A stretch of 64,000 bases of DNA from assembly GCA_037974335.1 (NCBI GenBank), contig CM075743.1:7994449-8058448 (forward strand), given 5' to 3'. This document shows, piece after piece, positions 38,701-53,100 of the stretch. The number at the start of each line of letters is the position of its first letter. Position 1 is the stretch's first letter. Under the pieces are notes generated by a model that searched no databases, had not been told where the DNA came from, and worked only from the letters and a program-made list of their open reading frames with translations. Source of the DNA: Prionace glauca. Taxonomy: Eukaryota; Chordata; Chondrichthyes; Carcharhiniformes; Carcharhinidae. The translations under genes were made by a program, and so were the position numbers.

Positions 38701-40980
38701 TGGTGCCGATTAGGTTGTGTGAAATTCCCATCATGACAAATGCTGACACAGATTATACAGGTGGGTGTGCAGCCGTGGGCAATGCATACCCTTCATCCAT
38801 TGCTCTGTGCAACTGCAGCATCCGTTCCAGGCAGGTGTTGCTGGTCCGTGTCCCAGGGTAGGGACAGACGGCACCAGATGGGTGTCCAGTGACTGCAGAT
38901 TTCATGCAGTCCATGTCTGAACCTCAGCACCCCGGGCTGGAGCACCAGCTGCTTGTTCTGGTTAGGCCTCAGTCAGCACATGGTGCACTCCTCCGCACCC
39001 CCCCTCCCCACCTTTTCCCCTGGATCCCCCCTAATCTTTGCCTCAGCCATAACACTTGTCATAACTGTAAAATACGGGAGGAGGTTTTATTGAGTGAAAG
39101 ATACTTTATAAAGAGCAAGTTATTGCTGTTGTTGCTGATTCCACCAATGAGTTAATAATAAAAAATGAACATGTTTCTCTACCCAAGGCTGTGGTCAATG
39201 AGAGTTCTAATTTTAGATTTACTCACAGTGAAGTTCTTACCCACGTGTAACAGATTGCACTCAGAGTTCTGAATTTTCCAAATGGTTCCAATGTTTGATC
39301 ATTTTTTATTGAGTATAGAATTCTGTGAGTGACGGCTCCATCCTAAATAAGCATCAATTTACAGCAATATTCCATTAACTTCCCAAATTCTTTAATGGTT
39401 GATGAGAAAGGCAAAGAGAGAGGTTGACATTGGAAATAAATGTGGGTTCATGTTTGCTGCAACTTGCAATGTTCATGGTTTGAAACTGCAAGAAAAATGT
39501 GTTGCTCAGGGGAGGTGTGAGATAGAAAGCCTGTAAATGTACAATAGATGTTAGATACCAAATACAGAGCTGTGTTTGCAGCAGCGATAAGATCAGCTTT
39601 GATACAGCATTTGTTAGAGGCAAACAGAACAGGTGTTGCTACATTTGCTGAACATCAGGGTGAAGAGGCATGACCAGAATCATATCAGCCACAGCATGGT
39701 GTGGGTAATTTATCCCAGAGGGAGAGGTATCAGGGAGTGAGTATCAGAAATCCAAGGGGCAATTCTCCTAAAAGTGCAGAATTGGTGGGAAAAGTGTTCT
39801 GGATCATAACAGTTTTTTCGGTGCAGCTTCTCACTCGAATCTCCGCACTCTGTGCAATGCTGAGATCAGAATCAGGAATTTTATTAAACACCTGGGGGGA
39901 GTGGGGCCTCTTCATGTTGGAGTCTGACAGCTCCAGAACTCTGAGCATGAACAGTGGTCCGGATCTGTCAGTCTCCCCATCTGCTGGGCAGCTCGAAGGC
40001 TGACCAGTGCGGGACGCCTACAGTGCTGTACCTCAGGCCTCCCACACATCTCAAACTGCTCACGGGGGCCAAGTCCAGGAACAGCCATGGCCTTGTCCAG
40101 CCTCAGTGTAAAATCACTGAGAGATCAGAGTGGGCAGGAACCCAGAAATAATCCTGTCTCTGCAATTTTACCCACTCTCCCCATCTGAACACCTGCTGGG
40201 GGCTGGAGGGAGGGCGGGTGCAGTGGGAGGGTGGTGTGGAATGTGAAACTCAGACCCATGTCTTCAAATCAGTTTCCATGCTGCATCTATCAGTGAGAGA
40301 TCAACAAAGCACAGCCTCTGGGGAATTAAGACCATAATTTATACATTTCTGAATTTAATTACACGCTCACCCCCTTGACTGCCTCATTTACTCCATAATA
40401 ACAGTGAATGCTTGTTAGCCTTCGCCATTCCTCTCACTGGAAAATCCAGGTCATTAATTCAATCCAGGAGAGAGTGAAACCCCAGAGTTTATAATTGTTC
40501 ACATTCTGGGCCAGGGAGACTGATGTTCCGAGACTGAACATTCTGTGGCCTGTTTAGCGAATCATTAATCGGCAAATGTCACAATGTGATCCAAGTCAGG
40601 GGGGTTTAAGAAAGATCCACCATTTTTTCAAAGCTAATGGAGGAGGCGTAACAACAGCCGGTAAGTTGTCATTAGTTTGACATCTCTTCATTGTCTCAGT
40701 TCATTGGCCAGTTTACGCACTGTGGTATTTTCAGCAAATTCTGGGCCTTTCCGTTTTTAGCAATAGTGCAGAAAGTGTCAGGGTAAATCAAACCTCCCAT
40801 GATGTCAACAACCACATTGAGCGACACTGTCAAAACTGGACAGTAACTGTCCACAGGTCACCAAAGAGGCAGATGTAGAGCTGTGCCTGCTGGAACAAGG
40901 AGATCAGCAGCTAAAAGGGATCTTTCAAGCTGGCACACCCAGTGATAGCAATGGCCAGCTGGGACCTCTGTTCTGGAGCT
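38701..40980. other. No gene recognised
   Basis: Contains the right copy of a direct repeat (39031-39097) and a stretch at 39735-39915 resembling 36190-36350. Otherwise short chance frames. The last 200 bp is the upstream region of gene C. Confidence 0.5.
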
Positions 40981-40994
40981 TTCTGAAGGGTGGA

Positions 40995-41001
40995 ACTTCC
41001 T
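40995..41001 (+). promoter_or_regulatory. Candidate ETS/PU.1 core upstream of gene C
   Basis: ACTTCCT in 'aacttcctg', 140 bp before the ATG. The flanks have diverged clearly from B and D, so the kept octamer is more telling here. Confidence 0.4.
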
Positions 41002-41134
41002 GAGGCCTGTTTTGCTGCTTTCTTCAATCTTATTTCAATTCCGTATCAGAATTTATTGGATCTGCCTTTCAACATCGCAGCAAAGAGCTGGGTGACAGAT
41101 GATAAATACTGATCGAAACATTGCCAAGATAACA

Positions 41135-41171
41135 ATGTGGATTCTGATTCTTATCATCTTTTCTCTGCCTG
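41135..41171 (+). CDS. Gene C exon 1: signal peptide
   Basis: ATG then MWILILIIFSLP and G|GTGAGT, phase 1. Differs from the B and D leaders at three positions (I, I, F). Joined to exon 2 it reads SLP-VSGALWAEK, with likely cleavage near the start of the V domain. Confidence 0.8.
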
Positions 41172-44100
41172 GTGAGTCAGGGACAGAACTGGATACCAAG
41201 ATGATGAGTGTTAGATTAATTCTAGAGCATGGTTTATCCTGCAGAGTTATTTAAACACTTGGAAACATGTAAAGCTATAAAAACTCAGCAAAAATAAATT
41301 AATGGCATTTTTATAATATTTGTAGCTATTTTGTTGATAGTATTGTACCACATAAATAATTACCCAGCAAATAGTAAACTGCATTACTGGTTATGAATAT
41401 AAATTAATCTATTTATTTTTGTTAAAAAGCGATATGATTGAAATGATTAAAATGCAGAAGCAACACACTTAAGTACGGTAAAGTTTAACTTGTTAAAGTA
41501 GTTTCACGCTCAATATATCCTGGAGACTGGAGGGATTGATTCACTCAGTTTGTTGGAGTGCAATGCAGAATGATTCCAATCGCAAGGGTTCAATTCTCAG
41601 ACCAGCTGTGGTAGTTTATGGAAATCTGCCTCCTCACCTTTTCCCACTTCAGTCAAGGCAGATGTTGAATTTAATGACAATGCGCCTCCACGAATCACAT
41701 GGAATGCCAGCCTAATTCCAGTCCCACTCCCACTCTCGGGGCTTTGAAATTCCAGCCATTCCCGGGATTTTCTCCGTGACAGGGACCCTCCAGACCTGGG
41801 TGTCAGATTAACCTTTCACCTGAAAGTCATCACCGAGCTCTCTGAAGATGACTAGGGGAGGAAAATCTGAGCCATCTCGTCCCTCAGTATTACACTGGAA
41901 TGTTCCTGTAGATTTTATACCCCAGTCTCTGGAGTGGGACCTGACCCTGCAATCCACCCATTCAGAGGCGCCAGTGCAAAGCTTGAGTGACAAGGTGACA
42001 CAATAACAATGGCCACTGTACATTAACAAGAAATCATTGGCAGTGAAGCACTTTGTCACTGACAGCACGGCTCTATATTCATGTTTTCATTCAGCACAAA
42101 CTAGAAAGAGAATGATGAATACAGATATTGGAGAGTTTCCTCTGTACACAGTGGTAAATCTTATTAAAATGTTCCTCTCAATATTAAGCGGTTATTTACT
42201 TGGTCAATTGTTGAAATGTTGTCTCCTCAGTTTCAGGTGCATTGTGGGCAGAAAAGGGAGTCACAGGAATTGTGGGAAGAGCGATCACAATAAATTGCCA
42301 TTATAATGAACAATACAAACAAAATATGAAATATTGGTGTCATGGTTGGACTGACCAGTGCTCATATTTAGTGAGAACGGATGATCCAGATGGACGGCGA
42401 GGGAGAATGTCGATCACAGATTACAAGGCACAAAGAATATTTTCTGTTACGATGAAGAATCTTCACTCTGGAGATGCAGGATGGTATCGCTGTGGAATTG
42501 ATACATCTGGCAACGATCCAAAGTTTACTGTGGAGCTGCAAATATCTCTCGGTACATTATTCTCAATTATTTTCTTTATTACTGAAATGTCTGATCCATG
42601 TTTTATTCACAAGGAAACATTGACAGCTCCGATATCCTGAGGCTCTGCAGCAGTGCAGAGTCTGACAGCGAGAGGGCAGAGATCTGGAAATCTGACTCTT
42701 GTGACACAAATTCAATTTGTGGCCTGTCCAACATTCTGATCAGAAACTTCAAACATGATCAGGCTAACAATTCCTTTAGCTATGGGATATTGTGAAAGAA
42801 ATTACCCGCGATGCACAGAATATGTTTTCTGTCTCTGAAATGTATTAAATATCACACTGTCAGATTTTTACAGTCCGGATCAATCTAATAGTCTAAATGT
42901 TAAATTAAAAGCGGAGGAATTTAGAGTAGCTAAGAGTAGTGGGCGAGAAGAGGATTGGGAGAGGTTTAAATGTCAACAAAGATTGACAAAGAAGTTGATA
43001 AAGGAGGGTAGGAGAAACTATGAAGCTGGGCTAGCACTTAATATAAAAAAGGATAGCAAGAGTTTTTATAAATATATAAAAAGGAAGAGGCTGGCTAGGG
43101 TGAACGTTGGTCCTTTAGAGGATGAGAAAGGTGACCTAGTGGTAGGGGATGGGGATATGGCTAAGGTATTGAATAACTTTTTTGTTTCTGTCTTCACGGA
43201 GGAGGACGTGAATAATTTGCCGGGTGTTAGCGATGGAAAGGTGGTAGGACTGGAGGGTCTTAATGACATTACTGCTACTAGAGAGGCAGTGCTCGACAGA
43301 CTGGAGGGGCTGATTGTGGACAAGTCCCCAGGACCGGATGGAATGCATCCGAGGGTTCTGAAAGAAATGGCGGAGGTTATAGTGGATGCATTGGTGGTTA
43401 TTTTCCAGACATCACTGGATTCCGGGGAAGTGCCGGATGATTGGAAAACGGCTAATGTTACGCCGTTGTTTAAGAAGGGTGCCAGGCAAAAGGCAGGGAA
43501 TTATAGGCCGGTTAGTTTAACGTCTGTGGTAGGTAAAATGTTAGAATCTGTCATTAAGGAGGAAATTGCGAGGCATCTTGAAGGGAATTGCTTGATAGAG
43601 CAGACGCAGCACGGTTTCATTAAAGGGAAGTCGTGTCTGACAAATTTAATGGAGTTCTATGAGGATGTGTCTAGGGCGGTGGATAGAGGAGAGCCGGTGG
43701 ATGTGGTCTTTCTGGATTTTCAGAAGACGTTTGACAAAGTACCTCATAAGAGGTTATTGCAGAAGGTCAGGGGACTTGGAATTGGGGGTAGGGTGTTAGC
43801 ATGGATAGAGGATTGGTTGTCAAATAGGAGGCAGAGAGTGGGGGTCAACGGGTGCTATTCGGATTGGCGGATGGTGACTAGTGGAGTGCCCCAGGGGTCG
43901 GTGCTGGGGCCTCAGCTATTTACCATTTATATAGATGATCTGGAGGAGGGAACCGAGTGTAGGGTGTCAAAATTTGCGGATGACACCAAGATTGGGGGAA
44001 CGGCAAATTGTGTGGAGGGTGTGGAGAGTCTGCAGAAGGATCAAGATAGGTTGGGCGAATGGGCCAGGAAATGGCAAATGGAATTTAATGTTGGCAAATG

Positions 44101-47100
44101 TGAGGTGGTCCACTTTGGAAGGAAGAATGGTAGGAAGGACTATTACTTACGTGGCGAAAAACTGCAGCAGGCGACGGTGCAGAGGGACCTCGTGGTCCTT
44201 GTGCATGAGTCGCAAAAACCCAGCTTGCAGGTGCAGCAGGTGGTCAGGAAGGCGAATGGGATGCTGGCCTTCATAGCGAAGGGGATTGAATATAAAAGTG
44301 GGGAGGTCTTGCTGCAGCTGTATAGGGCATTGGTGAGGCCGCAGCTGGAGTACTGTGTGCAGTTTTGGGCACCGCACCTGCGCAAAGATATTTTGGCCTT
44401 GGAGGGAGTGCAGAGGAGGTTTACTAGGCTGATACCGGAGTTGAGGGGATTGAGCTATGAGGAGAGGCTGAATGAACTAGGCTTGTACTCGTTGGAGTTT
44501 AGAAGAATGAGGGGAGATCTCATTGAGACGTATAAGATGATGAATGGGATGGATAGGATAGAAGTGGAGAGACTCTTCCCGCTCAAAAAAGACAGTAGGA
44601 CTAGGGGGCACAGCCTCAAGATAAAGGGGGCCATTTTAGAACGGAGTTGAGGAGGAACTTCTTCACTCAAAGGGTGGTGAATCTCTGGAATTCTCTACCC
44701 GTTGAAGTGGTGGAGGCTGCCTCGCTAAATATTTTCAAGAAGCGGGTTGATGGGTTTTTGATAAGAGAGGGGATTAAGGGTTATGGGGAGAGGGCCGGAA
44801 AATGGAACTGAGCCATGACAGATCAGCCATGATCTTATTGAATGGCGGGGCAGGCTCGAAGGGCCAGATGGCCTCCTCCTGCTCCTATTTCTTATGTTCT
44901 TATGTAATAGTCAGACATTAACAAAGTGAAGTGAGCAGCCAGTTGGTAGTAATTGTCCCTTGTTGGTTTAGTACTGAATGGTGGGGCTGTGGGGGTGGGT
45001 GGGGGAGCACAGAGGGGTTAAATTCACAGAAATTGACAATATGTTGGGAAGCCAGTCAAGCTCCCAACATCCGTATGTATCCGCATTGTGTCAGTTTGTT
45101 CTTCTTTCAAATAAACCAGTGAAAACTCAGGGTGAAGCTGACAGATTAAAAGATAACAAATTGGCAAATTTAACAATTAAATAATATAATGGTGAAAGCT
45201 CCTAAAGCAATTAAAGAATAAAAAAAACAAAGAACAGTACAGCACATGAATAGACCCTTCGACCCTCCGAGCCTGTGCCGATTATGTTTACTGATCCAGA
45301 CCAACTGCTTATATCCCTCTGTTCCCTGTTTGTTCATATATCTGTCAAGATAAGTTTTCAATGTGGGTAATGTGTAGACCTCAACCACCTCACTTGGGAC
45401 TACTTTCCAGGACCCCACCACCCTGTGTGTGAAAAAGATCCCCCCCACATTTCGACTGAACCTTTCCCGCCATACAGTGCCCCCTTGTAACTGTCATTTT
45501 TGCCTTGGGAAAAAGCTTCCAACTGTTCACCCTATCAATACCCCTCATTATTTTATAAACTTCTATCAGGTTATCTCTCAGCTTCTGTATTTCCAGGGAG
45601 AACAATCCCAGCCCACTCAAATTCTCCTCATTGCCAATACCCTCCATACCAGGCAACGTCTTGGTAAATCTTTTCTGCAATCTCTCCAAAGCCTCCACGT
45701 CCTTGGAGACAATATTCCAAATGTTCCAAATGATCATAAAAATCTCCATGGAAACTTTAAACATGCCAATCAGTGTGTGATCAAATCCCCCCAGTGAGAG
45801 ACTGGTTATCAATTTCTGTCTATTAATCACTCAGTGAGTGCAATTAGTGGAATCTACCTGTGCCTGCTCGGGTTACTGAGCAAGGGCAAAAGACAGAGGC
45901 AATGGAGGAGGCTGAAGAAGTGACTGGGAAAGATGCCAAGAGGCATTGGAACCTCACTGCTTATTTCTAACCGGATTGTGTGAAAGGTTTAATATCAGTA
46001 TTTACAGGGTGCTGACTTTCACAACAGTGGTGGGAATGTGTATTTCTGGGTGACATTTTGGTGATTGTATCTATCAGATCAGCATGGGTGGTTCTCAGGC
46101 TGTTTTATTTTGGGTCTCAGATGAGGACCCAGGTGACCAATAGCATCAATAGCAGCAACTGCCTCCTCCACACAGACCCTGAGCTCCACAAGACAAAGGA
46201 ATGAACAGAGACAAGCAGCTCGCTGACGGGCAATCCCACAACACAGGGAGTACACGTTTCCTGATCAGCTTCCTTGATGTGTTGGAATTCCAGTATCTGA
46301 AGAGGCTCATTTAGCACCATAAGGACCGGGATCCTCCCAAAACAAAACTCAGTGCCCAATGGGTGAGAAAACGGGAAAATCTTCTACCCTTTTTTTTGGG
46401 CGTACTTTCCAGAGCGAATTCCCAACTCAGAGTGATTCAGAAATGTAGGCAGCAGGTCCAAATTCCACTGGAGAGTGTGGCAGCGTAGTGATGAGTGGGC
46501 CACTGCACTCACAACAATTATTGAGCCCCCTCATAGGCCTCCAACCCCCAGAATGCCACTCCCCCACACTCCCACCAGCATCACCCACATTGGCATTGCC
46601 CCATGTCTGGTGGGGGGTGCCAGTATATTTTTTTCATGTACTTGGGAACTTGGGCATCATGGGCATCGCTGGCTGGGTGGTATTTATTGCCCATCTGGGA
46701 GTTTGCGAGGCAATTTCAGAGGACAGTTAAGAGTTAACCACATTGCTGTGGTTCTGGAGTCACATGTAGGCCAGACCAGGAAAGGATGGTAGATTTAATT
46801 CCCTAATAGGCATTAGTGAACCAGATGGGTTTTTCCAACAACCGACAATGGTTTCATGGTCATCAGTAGATTCTTAATTCCAGATTTTCTTTATTAAAAT
46901 CAAGTTCCACCACCTGCCGTGGAGGGATTCGAACCCGGGTTCCCAGAATATTAGCTGAGTTTCTAGATTGGTATTCTCATGATAAAACCATAAGGTCATC
47001 ACCTCCCCATGGGTATGTGCATATCTTTGGTTGTGGGAGGAAACTGAAGCACCCAGAGGAAAACCACACAGACACAGGGAGAACATGCAAATTCCACACT

Positions 47101-50100
47101 GACCACACAACCAATGCTGGAATTGAATCCGGGTCCCTGGTGCTGTGAGGCTGCTGCACTAATCTCTGTGCCACCATGCCACACTGGGTTGACTGAACAA
47201 GCGATTCAATCTAATCCCACCATACAGTTCTTGATCCAGAGACCCGTAGGTTACAGCATCTCAAGTTTAATCCATTTTGTTGGATGTGATCAGGTTATCC
47301 ACCTCTCCCATACTCTAACACTCTTCCAGGCAGTGAGTTCCAGACTCTCAACATCCCCCAAGTGATATAACCCATTGTCCCAAATCTCCTCTAATACATT
47401 CACCAATTAATTTAAATATTTGTTTCCTGGTTCATGGTCTGATCTGGAGAGCTGCTATGTTCTGATATAATAGTAGACATTGTAGTTCAGGCTGCTTGGA
47501 GGATGGAGAAATATGGAGAGCGAGATGTGTTGGTGAGATTGTAACGTGACTGACCCTGAATGAGAGGTTGATGAGCTGAAATTCACAGAGTTTTTGATTT
47601 TTAGATGTTCACTCAGTTTCTGAATGCTTGTTTCTTCCCCACAGAAACCGTGTCTGTTCCTGAACTTAAATTTCTATCACCACCAAATGCGTCATGTTCT
47701 GGGGGCTCAGTATCCATCTCCTGTGAGTCTGTCAAGGGATCACTTCCCATTCGGTACACATGGTATGAAAAGACCCCGTCTCAAGATTCAAAGATCTCTG
47801 ACACCAATAAACTGGATCTACATTGTCAATCCTTCACACAGCAACATCATCAATATTACTGCACAGCCTCAAATGACCAGGGAGAAAAATTCAGTGAAAT
47901 GGTGACAGTGTCAGTGATCCACATTTCAGAGAATGATTGCAGTTATTTAACACAAATCAGCAGCATTGGTAAATATCACCTTAAGCTTCAAAAACTACAA
48001 TGAGTTTTTAAGTTAATATTTGTCTGAATTGCTCACTGGTTAAATTCCATTAGTTGGCCTAAGCAATTGGAATAAAAATAGAATTGCATTTATTTTTCAC
48101 TTTTCACAACTTCGGGACAGTTTTAAATTCCATTCTGGTCAATGCTGGAACTGATTCAGGGCCATTGTTGACCCTGAATGAGAGGTTGATGAGCTGAAAT
48201 CAAGGAAGCTCAGTGACAAGTTATACGCAGTGAGCTCCCTCAAAGAGCAATGTGATCATGAGCAGACAATCTGCTGTCTGACAATTGCTGTTTGAGAGAA
48301 AATCTTTCCTCAGGACTGGGGAGAATTCCTCAAACATTCTTTGGAATACTCAACGGATTTCAGATCAAACCTGACAATTTGCCTTTTTCTGAAAAATTTC
48401 AGCCATTATATAAATGTTTTAACATCTTAGACAAGGAAGTACTCAATTGCATTCGAAGATGTGTTGCAGAGATTTCTCAGAACACAGTGGTAAATCCTAT
48501 TGAAATATATCTGTTTGTCTTTAACAGTTATTTTCAGTTCAATTTTTGACCTGTTGCCTTTTCAGCTCCAAGTGCATTGTGGTCAAAAGATAATGTAACA
48601 GGAGTTTTGGGAAGAGCGATCAGTATCGATTGTCACTATGACAAATTGTCCCAGTCACATGTGAAATATTGGAGTCGTCAGTGCTCTGTTTTGGTAAAAT
48701 CAGACGATCCAGATGGACGGCAAGGAAGAATGTCGATCACAGATAACAAGACACAAGGATTATTTGTTGTTACTATGGAGGATCTTCGCCCAGGAGATGC
48801 AGGATGGTACAGCTGTGGTATTGATAAGTCCGGCCTCCTTTCAATATTTCCTGTAAAGCTACAAATATTTGACGGTAAATTTTTCTCAGTGATTATCTTT
48901 ATTACTCTCGACTGAAATGTCTGATCGGTGCTTTATCTGGGAGGAGACATTGACAGCTCCGATGATCGGAGAGTCTGGCAGCTAGAGGGCAGTTGGAACA
49001 ATGTTTATGTTGGAGGAATTGTAATTCAGAGGCTCAGAGTCATGATCCAGAGAGATGGGGTTAGATTTATTGCAACTTGGACCACATTCTTCTGGTTAAC
49101 AAGTTGGCAAGGACTCCATCCATGCTCCCGATGCCTGAACAATAGACCTTGACCCCTTCCCAGATACTCAACAGAGACTCACTAACAGTTCAACTCTTCT
49201 CCTGCAGTAAATTCCTTCAGCTTATTAAACCTTCACACTCTGTTGAAGTCAGACTCCAGCGCTGAGTTCAAAAACAAAGGGACTCAGTACAAAAAGTGCA
49301 GTTCAAGCCAGTTTCCCCAATTAACTATTTCAGTTGTTGCCAGCGGATAGCTTCTATGTCCCAGCTGATGTCCTTTGGATGATACTGACGTCGGAATTTT
49401 ACTGCCTTGCCCGCTGTGGTATTGGAGTGGGTGTGGGGCAGACAACGGAAATGTCTGTTGACCTTGGGTGGGATTTTCCAGTCTCGCTCATTCGGGGCCA
49501 TAAAACCCCGCCCTAGACTTTAAATATTACTCACATTTATATGTTAAATGGTACTTACTGTTCAATGTTAAATACAAATACAAACAATGGCCAGAATTCA
49601 TCAAACTCGTCCGCAGATGGAATTATCCAGTCCCGCTGCTGTGAATGGAGATTTGGCTGAACACCAAATTCCCTGACAGCGGGGGCGGATTGCTCGATAT
49701 CAGAGAAGTCAGGTCAAGATTAGATTTTTATAAAGATAGTTAAGTCTCTGTCATCTCAACAAATGTCCATAGTCTATCTCAGGTCACACTTTAATGCTTG
49801 TCTCTAACTAATTTGCTATCATAAATATCTGTTGTTCCAAATAGCAATCAGTAGATACTATCGGTAATTGGCCAAGCTCCCATCTCTCTGTCTCTCTCTC
49901 TCCGTCTCTTTCTAACACTCTCCCTTCCTCCTCACACCCTGGTTGAGCTGTAGAAATACTGGCAACATAGAACCATAGAACTTTAGAACCATAGAAAATT
50001 ACAGCTCAGAAACAGGTCTTTTGGCCCTTCTTGTCTGTGCTGAACCATTTTTTTGCCTAGTCCCACTGACCTGCACTAGGATCATATCCCTCTATAGCCC

Positions 50101-53100
50101 TCTCATCCATGAACCCGTCCAAGTTTTTATTAAATGTTAAAAGTTGCCCCGCATTTACCACTTTATCCAGCAGCTCATTCCACACTCCCACCACTCTCTG
50201 CGTTAATATTCCCTTTAAACTTTTCTCCTTTCACCCTTAACCCATGCCCTCTGGTTTTTTTGTCCCCTAGCCTCAGTGAAGAAAGCCAAATTGCATTCAC
50301 TCTATCTATACCCATCAAAATCTTATACACCTCTATCAAATCTCCCCTCATTCGTCTACACTCCAGGGAACAAAGTCGAACCTATTCAATCTCTCTCTGT
50401 AACTCAGCTCCTCAAGTCCTGGCAACATCCTTGTGAACCTTCTCTGCATTCTTTCAACCTTATTTACATCCTTCCTGTAACTAGGTGATCAAAACAGTAC
50501 ACAATACTCTAAATTCGGCCTCACCAATGCCTTATATAACCTTACCATAACACTCTAACTTTTATACTCGATACTCCAATTTATAAAGGCCAATGTATCA
50601 AAACCACTCTTTACAACCCTATCCACCTGTTTTATGCCCTGTTTTGGGGCTTTCTTTTAGAAATGTTTTAATTTTTAACATTCAATCAGTATCAAAATAT
50701 TTCTTCCTTTTCACAGAACCCGTGTCTGTTCCTGAACTTAGATTTTTATCACCACTAAATGCCTCATGTTCTGGGAGCTCAGTGTCCATCTCCTGTGAGT
50801 CTGTCCAGGGATCACTTCCCATTCAGTACACATGGTATGAAAAGACCCCAGCTGAAGATTCAAAGATCTCTGACACCAATAAACTGGATCTACATTGTCA
50901 ATCCTTCACACAGAAACATCATCAATATTACTGCACAGCCTCAAATAACCAGGGAGACAAATCCAGTGAAATGGTTAATGTGTCAGTGATCCACAGATCA
51001 GGGGAGAATTGCAGTTATGTGACACAGATCAACAGCATTGGTAGTGTCAACAAATAATGTGTCACTGAAATATTAATTGATGTTTAAATAAGCTTTATTT
51101 CCTAAAGTCTCTCTGAATGTCTACAATGACAAAATTCACTCTGCTTTGTCCCCCAACCACTCGGAACAAAGTTACTGATTAAAATACTGATTGAAAATGT
51201 CAGGATCATAAAATATTCCACAAACATGTGTAAACCTCACAGTAATCCCAATAAAGTTAAATCGAACTTGATTGATAAAATCTCCATTAACCATTCCTGT
51301 TCCCATTTCTTGGAGATCAAATTGTGAAAAACAACCTTTAGCTGATGTCTCTTGCTTTAGGATGAATGGTAAGGACAGAGAGTTAAAGAGTTGATGTGAA
51401 ATGATCACATCTTACGAGGTCTCACTTACAAAATGAAAGAATGTCTCACATTTATTTTCAGTCACCTGAATTCTCACTTTACAACCAATGAAATACTTTT
51501 TGAAGCACTGTCACTGTTGTGAGGCAGGAAACACAGCAGCCAATTTGCACACAGCAAACTCAAAAGAATGAACTGAGAACCTGTTTTTGATTGAGGGATA
51601 AATATTGCCGGGTGATTTGGAATAATGCTCCTGTATTTCTTTGTGAGATCGAGTGCCATAGATCTTATACATCCATAGATCCATAGAATCTATAGAATCT
51701 AAAGTGCAGAAGGAGAGTATTCGGCCCATCGAGTCTCTGCCAATCGCACCCAGGCCTTATCCCCATAACCCCATGCATTAATCCCAGCAATTCCCCTGAA
51801 ACTAAGGGGCAATTTAGCTTGGCCAATCCACCTAACCTGCATTTCCTTGGACTGTGGGAGGAAATCGGAGCACCCAGAGGAAACCCACGCAAACATGGGG
51901 AGAATGTGCAAACTCCACACGGACAGTCACCCAAGGCCATAATTGAATCCGGGTCACTGGCACTGTGAGGCAGCAGTACTAACCATTGTGTCACCAAAGC
52001 AGGCAGATTGGGGACTCAGTTCAACACCCCATCCGAAAGACAGCACCTCCAACAGTGCAACACTTCCTCAGTACTGCACAGGAGTGTCAGCTTTGATTTT
52101 TGATTTCTAGAGTAGGGATTGAACACAGAACCTTGTGGTTGCAGGCACAAGAGTGCTACCAACAGTTATCACTGGCAGAGAATCATTAGAATAGAAGGAA
52201 ATGATCTGCTCGATCTATTCAAAATTACTTGAGGCTTTGATTAGTTAAATTGAGACTAATTATTCCCAGTAATAAGGAGTAATTACTGGAGAGAATACAT
52301 TAAGATCATCACAACAAGGACAGCAGGAGAAGTTTGGAGAATTTTATTGAAGCAAGTGATTATTAAGATATGGATTGCATTAGAACTAGGATCAATAATA
52401 GCTTTTACAATGGAAGCAAAAAAGGAGCAGATATTGAAGAGGATTTGGGGAAAGACACGACAATGAGAGTGTCACTGTAGACTCGATGGGCCAAATGGCC
52501 TCCTTGTGCACTGCATGGATTCTATGATTCTGAATGGCAAATTCTTTCATTGTGATGAAGGGTAATGGACCAAATTTCCTTCTTTGCCCCAAAATTCTAT
52601 CATCACAAAACGCTGCTCAAAATCTCAGAATTTCATGAATTACCCAGTATTAACATAAACACTAACCACAGTTCGGAATTAATGAAGAATTTATCCTGTT
52701 TGAATGTCTAATATTCAAATATGTCAGTGTCAGAAGGGGCTCAGTTGGTAGCAGCCTGATTTCTGAAACCAATAGGTTGTGAGTTCAAATTCTCCTTCCG
52801 AGAAAGGTGTTGATATCACTGAGCATGGAGATTGTGCTCTGCTGTTGACTGTACTATTGTCTAGTTGAACTGCTGACCCATACATCCTTTGAGTTAAATG
52901 TAAATGATTGCCTGGTCCTTTTCCAGGAGGAATAGGCAAATTTTCCTGGTGTCTTACAGACCGTCATAACAATTAAGAACTTTTTAGATGTGCACTCGTG
53001 ATGCCAAGGCACACAAAGTTATGGGCCACGTGTTGGAAAATGGGATTAGAATAGTCAGGTGGTTTGGCTTTGAGTGGCATAGACGCGATGGGTGCTCCCT

